This document shows, piece after piece, positions 56,651 to 64,000 of a stretch of 64,000 nt of DNA. Source of the stretch: Saccopteryx bilineata (Eukaryota; Chordata; Mammalia; Chiroptera; Emballonuridae); assembly GCF_036850765.1 (NCBI RefSeq), contig NC_089501.1, positions 12,810,997-12,874,996 on the forward strand, given 5' to 3'. A program made the position numbers and the translations under genes. The notes beneath the pieces are model-generated. The model saw only the letters and a list, made by a program, of their open reading frames with translations, made no database searches and was not told the DNA's origin. Within the stretch, counting starts at the first letter, position 1. Each line of letters opens with the position of its first letter.

Positions 56651-57719
56651 CTGGCCCGAGTGAGTGATGCTTGAGCTGGGTCTTAGCACAGGACTAGAGT
56701 TGGCCAGGCAGGAGGCAAAGAAGAGCACTTCAGGCAGAGGAAATAGAGCCAGGGCTAGGACCTAGAGCTGGGTGGCAAGTCTAAGGTTGGAGTAACGGGA
56801 GGATGCTGGAGAAGTCCGTGGCGGCTGCATCAGGGAACTCTCGGAGTGCCTCTCTTTTCAGTCTCTTAAGCATTTAGGAAGTGCAGAGTGTTGTGCAAAT
56901 ATGGAACCAGGTGTGTCACCTCGCTTGGGGGCTCCGGAAAGGAAAGGCTTCTTAGAAGTGATGACACCTGTGTTCTCCTGGGGTTGCAGACTCAGAAGTG
57001 TATGGAGCCAGGCAGTTGACCTGAATGGGAGAGGGGAGCCTGTAGCAGCCAGGGGAGGGGGGTGCGTGCACTGCTGAAGGTGCAGCCCTGCTCGGCTCTG
57101 TGCTTTTGCTGCGAGTGGAGGCTCAGTCTTCCCAGATTTATTCCTTTAAGAAAGTTAGAAATCTAAACATGTATGAGAAGTCTCTCAATTTTTAAGTGTT
57201 AGCTCATCTTCAAACAGTATGTTGGCAATCAAACATACAGGATACCCAGTTAAATTTGAATTTCAAATAACAAAATCATTGTTAGTATACATATGTACCC
57301 CAAATCCCATGGGATATGCTTATATTAAGAAACTATTTGTTGTTTATCTGAAGATCAAATTTAGCTAGGTGTTTTATATTTTATCTGGCAACGTGAGTTA
57401 GGAACCAGACATAATCTGCTCTGCATGTGGCCTGTCGGGCACCGGTTTGCAATCCCTGTGGAGCTGCATTATCGTCAGTCAGGTGAGACGGAGGCAGGCA
57501 GTGGCGGCCGAGCCGGGCTGAGGGAGGGGGCTGGTCCAGGACCTGTGCCGTGGAGTGGAGGCTTCTCGGGAGACTCAGCTTCATCTAAGAGAAAGCTCAA
57601 GAGCCGAGGCCCTGGGACTAGAAGGGGTTTCTGAGGCACAGAGTCCCCTGCGTTCTCGGCAGCACCACTGTTCTCTGCTTCTCCTTGCACATTGACCCCA
57701 TTCTCTCCTGTTACAGAAA

Positions 57720-58480
57720 TGCCTCCTCCGGGAGGGAACGCAGCTGTGGGGCCCTGTTGGCAGCCCTACTAGAAAGGGCTTCTTTGTCTCGGGAAGGAAC
57801 CTGAGCCCATTGGAATCATAGGTCCGTGTCTTTATGGGTATTGCCAAGGGGGTGAGAAACTCCAGTTGTCCTGTCGCAGGAAGGTACACTGACGGAGGAC
57901 ACACTCAGACAACTCAATTAATAAAGGAAAGAGAATTTATTTGTAGCTGGTGGAGCACGTGGGGATAGCAGCACCAAAGAACGAGCTCCCCAATTTAGAT
58001 TTTCTTACAGGTTATATACCTTTACAGTATCCAAGCAATGGGCATGTGATTCATTTGTTTAAGGTTCCCCAGAACGCAGGGAGAGGGGAAGGGGAGTTTC
58101 AGTGGGGTCAGCAAGGGGGAAGGGGTTTCCGGATCCCTGGTTGCAGCTACATACAGATCCTGCTTTTCTTCCTCTGTGTGGCAAGCAGCTCTAAGCAACC
58201 ATTTAGAGAACTATGGGATGTAATTAATTTATAACTGGCTGACTCAGTTATCCCTGCTGGCTTCTTTCCCTTGTATTCTTCTGGTTTCTCTCCTCTCAAA
58301 GGAGGAGGGAGGCTTGCTCTTTCCTCAGTCCGAAACCATAGAAAGTGCCTTAACCAGAGGCAAGTCTAGTAGTGTGCAGTAACCGTTGGTAGCTTGAAAC
58401 TGGCCAAGGTGGGAGTGTTTATACGGTGAAAATGGACAAATGCTACAACTCAGGCCGTTTTTTAAAACCAGCGCATGACT
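57720..58480 (-). repeat. LTR-like retroviral segment (unassigned)
   Basis: Read on the minus strand, the segment has an AATAAA polyadenylation signal near 57945. An AT-rich R-like stretch and a gttgtctgagtgtgtcctcc stretch near 57900 follow, the arrangement of the R/U5 end of many ERV LTRs. The ends are not clear and no TSD was found. It could instead be another decayed retroelement. Confidence 0.4.
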
Positions 58481-58599
58481 GATAATAATAGCAACACTTA
58501 AATTGAACTTACTTGTATGCCAGGCACAGCTCTAAGCTCTACATCTGTTAATCCCATGGCACTGGTTTCTTGCAGGGAGGCTCATGTGTGCGTGTTTTT

Positions 58600-58633
58600 A
58601 CACTTGATCTTAGCCAAAAGACTGAGAAGCAAT
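58600..58633 (-). pseudogene. U2 snRNA retrocopy (5' fragment)
   Basis: On the minus strand the segment matches the first ~34 bases of U2 snRNA, including the stretch around ttttggctaagatcaagtgt, with two or three substitutions. It is cut short downstream, so it is not a functional U2 gene. The insert is flanked by near-identical direct repeats (tgtgtgcgtgttttt on the left, the same with an extra gcgt on the right), the signature of L1-mediated insertion. It lies in NT5DC1 intron 1, antisense to the gene. Confidence 0.85.
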
Positions 58634-59507
58634 GTGTGCGTGCGTGTTTTTATTGTTCCTAATATGCCGTATTTCAGAATGACTCAGTATGTTTTGATTG
58701 ATTTTTTAAAAATGATTGAATAAAAATCTATATAACAAATCAGGAGTGTTCACTCATCTCTGAGCTTCAGGAATGCTGTAGCAGCCCCATCTGGGCCCCA
58801 CACTGTCCTGTAGGGCCTGGGATTTCTGGGTGGTTTTGAGAACCATCACCCCTTGATACATAGTATTGATGTAATGTGCGTCCGTCTGTTTACAATGGGC
58901 CTGAATCAAGGTCACATTGCATTTCATGGGAATGCATTGATAGTGACTTTCGTCAGCTGTATGACACAAAACAGTTCTATTTGACAAGAAGCCTTTGCTT
59001 TCTCCACACTCATTTCCTGACACTCATACCCTAGCCTCCAGCTTCCATCATGTACCCCCTGGACCTGTCCCCTCCCCTCTTAATTCACCAGCTAAGTGTT
59101 CCTCCTGAAGGTGTCAGTGTAAACATCACCATTTGCAAGAGGCCATCTCCCACTTCTTGCGCTGTGTCCTTACCTGCTTCCCCCAGTACCGTCCTGTGAT
59201 ATTTAAACCTGTCTTGGTTAACAGCTATAGAAGAAGGGTCAGGTTGCTTGCTGTGCCTTCCTAGACCCTGCTGAGTCTGACCCCAGGCCATGGTTCTGCC
59301 TCAGGTTCGAGTGCATGTGATGCTGGCCTAAGAACACTCTCTGAAGAAGAACGGGGAAAGGCTGATGTAGACCGTCATCCACCTTTTGCCTAAGTTTTGT
59401 TTGATATACACAGGTCTTTAAATATTGAGCCAGCTCTTTGAAAAAGCAAAACAGGTATTTCACTCAAAAAGCTGAGATTTTGTAGTTGTTGAGAAATCAG
59501 AAGATCT

Positions 59508-59800
59508 GGCCTGACTGGTGGTGGTGCAGTGGATAGACCGTTGACCTGGGACACTTGAGGTCTCAGGTTTGAAACCCCGAGGTCGCCGGATTGAGCACAG
59601 GGTCATTGACATGATCCCATTGTTGCTGGCTTGAGCCCAAGGTCACTGGCTTCTGTAAGGGGTCACTGGCTTAGCTGGAGTCCCCAGGTCAAGGCATGTA
59701 TGAGAAGCAATCAATGAACAACTAAAGTGATGCAACCATGAGTTGATGTTTCTCCTCTCTCTCTCTCTCTCTCTCTTTTTCTTTCTCTCTCAAAAAAAAT
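59508..59800 (+). repeat. tRNA-derived SINE, GCCTGACC type
   Basis: The head gcctgactggtggtggtgca at 59509 with a box-A-like part is followed by the ggtttgaaaccccgaggtcg box-B region, the tandem gctggcttgagcccaaggtc body and a CT-rich tail. It is a diverged copy. Confidence 0.85.
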
Positions 59801-60028
59801 CAGGTTTGTCAACAACCAGCATAGCATTTATCTTTGTGCTTGCTTCCAGAGGCTTCCATTGTCCTTTTTCCTTAGTTTTTCTTATGGTGGAAAAATAAGA
59901 GATATGTCCTGTACCTGACGGAGGCTGCATGATTTCTCCTTAGGATCACCTGCCGGGTGCCATGTGTATTTCTCTTTGAGACTCCTTTGTGTCCAATGAC
60001 AACAACTGAAACAAATAACTAGTTGGAG

Positions 60029-60222
60029 CCTGACCTGTGGTGGCACAGTGGATAAAGTGTCAACCTCGAAATGCTGAGGTCACCGGTTCAAAGCCCTGGG
60101 TTTGCCTGGTCAAGGCACATATGGGAGTTGATGCTTCCTGCTCCTCCCCCCTTCTCTTTCTCTCCCTCTTTCTCTACTCTCTAAAATGAATAAATAAAAA
60201 AATATTAAAAGAATAAAAAAAA
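60029..60222 (+). repeat. Short tRNA-derived SINE, lysine-tRNA-like type
   Basis: The head gcctgacctgtggtggcaca is followed by cagtggataaagtgtcaacc and a box-B ggttcaaagccctggg. Then come ggtcaaggcacatatgggag, a CT-rich stretch and an A-rich tail. This is the same family as the copies at 14578 and 49287. Confidence 0.85.
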
Positions 60223-60999
60223 TAACCAGTTGGATGTCCTATAGCCAAGGGAAAACAGCCCAAGCACCAGGGGAGTATAGTGCCTCACTGGCAGTGGGCC
60301 CTTCCCCCAGAAGGGTTTTGCACAGAGAGAGCATTAGAAGAGGCAGTCCTGACACAGAACATAAATGGCTAGGAGGCCAGGGATTTCCATATAAGGCTGG
60401 AAGGTTCCTGTCTCTTACTGTAAGGTAAGGTAAACCTGAACAGGAGGACTGTGACTGGTGTATACTAGATTTCCTTGACGGCTATTCCCTGTAAGTGCAG
60501 GCTGACTTAGCTTTAGATTTGTGATGTGGGCTGGACCCCTGGAGCTGTCTCCATTTTGTGGGCCCGGATAGGTGAATGAACTTGATCACCTGAGATGGGG
60601 CCTTTCTAGCAAGATCGGACCAAGGCTAGATGTAGTGAATATATAAGTGGCCAATATGTTTATCATTGTGGTCACGTGTTAAGTAAGTTTACAAAGTTTT
60701 GCCAGGTTTTCATGATCTCCAACCCATTAGAATTTGGGAGTTAGATAAATAATTCTTGGTTGTATAATTGCATACTAATGATATAATTTTAGAGTATAAA
60801 AAGAGGACACTATAGGAACTTGGAGCTCGCAGGGGTGGTTACATTGCTTGGGAAGGAGATTAAACTGAAGAGCTTTATAATTGCAGATATTTCTCCCCCA
60901 CCTGCCCCATGAACGATTTCATTAGGTCTTCAGGTGTGTGAAAGTAAGAATGAATACTGAATTTTATATTTAACCATTTTTTTTCCCTCTTATCTACAG

Positions 61000-61091
61000 C
61001 TCATTTATAGTAGCTTTGCTCAGTTCCTGGTCAAGGAGAAAGGATATGACAAGGAATTGCTTACCGTCCGTCCAGATGATTGGGATTTCTG
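61000..61091 (+). CDS. NT5DC1: NT5DC1 exon 2
   Basis: This 92-base exon follows a pyrimidine-rich acceptor ending ctacag at 60999 and is followed by donor gtaggt at 61092. It continues in frame from exon 1 with LIYSSFAQFLVKEKGYDKEL and then LLTVRPDDWDF, leaving two bases (TG) of a split cysteine codon. As I recall the human protein, the differences are conservative. It belongs to the N-terminal part of the HAD core just after motif I. No frameshift or stop is seen, so the exon looks functional. The 6.7-kb intron 1 separates it from exon 1. Confidence 0.95.
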
Positions 61092-62515
61092 GTAGGTTCT
61101 TGTTTTTAAGGTTTGCACATTCCTTCTAATTTTTAATTGTTGCTGATAAAATTTTAGTGCTTCCTCTTCTCTGGAGGCAGAAAATGAAATGTGAGATTGA
61201 GTGAAAGGACAAAATGCCTTCTCTACCAAAAATTTTATGTTTAATGAGTTAACGTCCTTCCTACTTTAAGTTTAGACTTGGTTAATTAAATGTTAAAACA
61301 AGCTAAGAGGCTATGTGACTGATTGGGATATTTTCACATGGTTAAGTGTGCTGTTATTAAGAATTTCAGAAGTTACAAGAACTATCTCTAAAATTTACAT
61401 CTATTGAAAAGTTTTTGTTTTATTGCCCATCAGATGCACAACTATAGAAGGAATCTTGAATAAGGATCTGAATTAGGACACTTGGTTTTCTGTCATTTGG
61501 ATAGATGTTCCTCTTTGTCTGGACTTAATGCTTATTCCCTTCCTGGGTTCGAACTCTGGGTTAGGATTCTCAACTTCCCAAGGCTTCCTAAGGCTTCCTT
61601 TGTCCTCCTTCCTCGTTTTAAGCAACAAAACCAAACAAAAATCCTATTAAACCACTTTAAGTTGTTCTCTTGAAAATTAATAGTAATCCTAAAACACATG
61701 AAAAATACATGCAGAAATAATTCTAGAGCAGCAGTGTTCATCTATTATGCATTCCTCTGATGTTTGGTTAGTCTTTTTTGATTTATTCCTTTTGTAAAAG
61801 AAAGAAGGGGAAACATTTTACTGTATGAAATTGCTGAGTGAAAATTTTACTGTGGACCAAGGTAAATAATGCTTCTAAAGTACCCTGTCATTTTTGTTTA
61901 ATTCTCTTGGTATATGGTGGCCATTTTACCTTCTTGCTTTTATTATTTATAATAATGAATCTATACCCATTTTTCTCCCCAAAACCCACAAGTTTATGAT
62001 AAGAAAAAAGAACTAAACTTAATATTTGACTTTCTTTTAGTTGTTTTCAATGATATACTTTACCCGGAAAACTAGTTTTATAACCTTGACCTAAACTGAG
62101 GCAAATTCTAAAGAATAAAAAAGGCCTCTGGCTAGTTTCTTAACTTGTATAGTGTGCGTGTGCGTGCATGCATGTTTTATTTCATGGAAAATATATATTT
62201 TTTAACAGAAACATGCAATGATGTTCAGTTCTGGTTCACTTTGAGTTTTGTATTTCTCTTTTAAAAGCTAAGGATTTTAGAAATAGAAACTAAACATGCT
62301 ATCCTTTCTTTGCTCACATAACAGTTTTATATACTTGCTCTGTGAATGATGTTGAATTTTAAAATTCTTGAATATCCTTAATTGTTTGATTAATGTATCA
62401 TTCACATGGGTGGGAGAATGCCTTTATTGCATTATGACTTTTTGAAAATACAGATTATTATTTACTGAGTTAGGTAAATACATGAACTGATGGTAATCAT
62501 ACATTTCTGTTTTAG
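61092..62515 (+). other. NT5DC1: NT5DC1 intron 2
   Basis: Between donor gtaggt and acceptor gttttag I see only AT-rich sequence, a short TG repeat at about 62155-62175 and no clear young repeat or other gene. Confidence 0.85.
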
Positions 62516-62587
62516 TTGCAAGGGTTTGGCATTGGATCTGGAAGATGGGAATTTTATTAAACTTGCAGATAACGGCACAGTCCTCAG
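62516..62587 (+). CDS. NT5DC1: NT5DC1 exon 3
   Basis: This 72-base exon begins after acceptor tttctgttttag (62515). Its first base completes the cysteine codon split with exon 2, and it reads CKGLALDLEDGNFIKLADNG then TVL, with two bases (AG) left over before donor gtaata at 62588. The sequence matches the NT5DC1 region that follows ...DWDFC. The donor departs from consensus at +4 to +6 (ata rather than agt) but keeps GT and the upstream CAG. Phase agrees through all three exons, so the call does not rest on similarity alone. Later exons lie outside the window. Confidence 0.94.
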
Positions 62588-64000
62588 GTAATAAAATTTA
62601 GTTCTGAAGTCAAACTTTAGTCTTTTCAGGACACTTTATTACTCTATAGCATTTTATCATTAAGATATGGTTCAATTAGGTTACTGTTTTAGTCAGATGA
62701 CAGATACTATGTGACTGCATGGACTTGTATGAATCGTTTGAGCCATTTAAATACAAATCTTAAGCATTAGATTTAAACATCTAGTTCCTTTCAGTTTAGC
62801 TCATCAGAAAGATTTGCAGGAAATACAGTAGAATGTTGATAACTTGCTTCATGCCATTGAGCACCCCTATTGCAAAAAAGCCTTGGAATTATGTTGTGTT
62901 CGGTGGGTATGTAGGTACCTGAAATTAAAGTTGGAATTCTTTTTATTGAGCTAGGTGAGACTGGATGTTGGATGGGGGTTGGTGGTCTACACGCACTTCT
63001 CTTTCTTCCTCCCTTTATCCAAACTCGCCGCTGTTATGCAGGATTCTTGTTGTGCCCCAGCTCCGTTTGGAAGGTTTTTAAACAGTTTGAATCTTCATCA
63101 GTCTCTCCTGCACTCAGTGCTGACTCCCTTCCCTCCTGTCAGGGCAAGCAGTCGAGAAGCAGCTGCTATTACTGCTCTGAGTCTTAAGAGACAGCATCGC
63201 AGAGTGAGCATCTGTTTCTTCCCCCAGTGCTGATAGTTCAGGCAAGTCAACCTGACCATGCAGCTCTGTGATTGATTATTTATTCTAAGAGTCCAAGGAC
63301 AGGACACTCAGAGCAGGTTATTTCTGATACGTACTCTCCTTTTTGATACTTCGTTCTCTTTGCACAGAACAAACTCATGCTCTCCCCGCAGACCTTCTCC
63401 TAATGTGCAGCTAGCTACAGCTGCTACAGCTGTTGGTGTGGCCTCACGTCTGATTATTTTGTTACCATGCGCATGTTTTTCCCTGGGCAATAAGAGATAG
63501 AGTGTATGTACGTACACATATGTATATATCATACATACACACAGGGCAGTTTTGACCATGGCCTTTAACTCTATAGTCGTATTATTACAGTGCACTTGTT
63601 TATTTTAAATCCCAGATTAGACTGGAAAGCATTCCACAATTTTGCTTCTTTATTTCATTGTTATGCTGTCTCCCCTTCTCCCAACCCCCTTTCTACAAGG
63701 TCTGACCCTCTCCATTCAAGTTCTAACTAACCTGCAGTTTCTCCTGAATTTACTAGCTTACCTCCTTCCTGCTTGCTTTTGTTGAATATAGTAGCTTCCT
63801 TGTCTGATCATACTATATTTCCCACTCAGGGTTCCTCCATCGCTACATCCCACTTTCAGAAACATTAACCACTTATAAAAGGGAGGCTGTTTGTGATTAC
63901 TCCTCCATTTGCCATTTTTATTTCATTTCCTTCTCCTTTCATTTTATACTGTGGCCTAGCTACCACAGTATAACCAAGAGAAGAATGACGACACTCCCCA
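62588..64000 (+). other. NT5DC1: NT5DC1 intron 3 (partial)
   Basis: This runs from donor gtaata to the window edge. The short ORFs present are in unique-looking sequence without splice-site support. No further NT5DC1 exon was recognised. A small alternating TA/CA microsatellite lies near 63500-63545. Confidence 0.75.

Larger units (their letters stand above)
54293..60999 (+). other. NT5DC1: NT5DC1 intron 1
   Basis: The intron is bounded by gtgagt at 54293 and ctacag at 60999. Its contents, from left to right, are the tail of the CpG island, a MIR, a second MIR fragment, an LTR-like segment, a MIR scrap with a U2 snRNA retrocopy, a SINE of the GCCTGACC type and a short SINE of the lysine-tRNA-like type. 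Other parts look like unique sequence. No internal exon with good splice sites and a long frame was recognised. Confidence 0.85.

Overview
This is a stretch of mammalian nuclear genome, almost certainly from a bat. Interspersed repeats dominate it. tRNA-derived SINEs (two abundant and two minor types) occur about two dozen times, and alongside two full-length LINE-1 copies there are young cut-and-paste DNA transposons (hAT and mariner) with perfect target-site duplications (TSDs). That mix of active SINEs, L1 and recent DNA transposons is typical of Chiroptera. I cannot settle the family; the SINE heads do not look like the classic Myotis VES.

Only one real protein-coding gene is visible: the 5' end of NT5DC1 (5'-nucleotidase domain containing 1, HAD superfamily) on the + strand. 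Exon 1 (from ATG 54200) lies in a GC-rich CpG-island promoter around 53850-54500. Exon 2 is at 61000-61091 and exon 3 at 62516-62587, and the gene continues past the right edge. The first 53 kb looks intergenic.

Layout: 1-7.97 kb holds SINEs, a MIR split by a solo retroviral LTR, a second LTR family with an embedded hAT element, and a decayed retrocopy of a membrane-protein gene. 7.99-15.33 kb is a full-length decayed L1 on the minus strand. 15.8-20 kb is an ERV cluster: a minus-strand gammaretrovirus-like remnant with gag zinc knuckle and polypurine tract, invaded by a solo LTR in opposite orientation, then a second LTR-family copy. 21.8-29.6 kb is a full-length + strand L1 with tandem 5'-UTR monomers and broken ORFs. 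30-49 kb is intergenic with a hAT carrying transposase remnants, a palindromic hAT MITE, a Tigger-like element, SINEs and a U4 snRNA retrocopy sharing its target site with a SINE. 49.5-51.5 kb is a four-deep nest (L1, hAT, mariner, hAT). 52-53.5 kb holds further LTRs. 53.85-64 kb is the NT5DC1 promoter, exons 1-3 and introns; intron 1 carries a U2 snRNA retrocopy, MIRs, SINEs and an LTR-like segment.

The strongest observations come from nesting and target-site evidence rather than from a new gene system. I did not find a previously undescribed multigene system. The best candidates for follow-up are the mariner element that keeps only an intact DNA-binding ORF, the LTR family that has spread with an embedded hAT element, the monomeric L1 promoter, and the repeated use of one L1 target site by a SINE and a U4 retrocopy.
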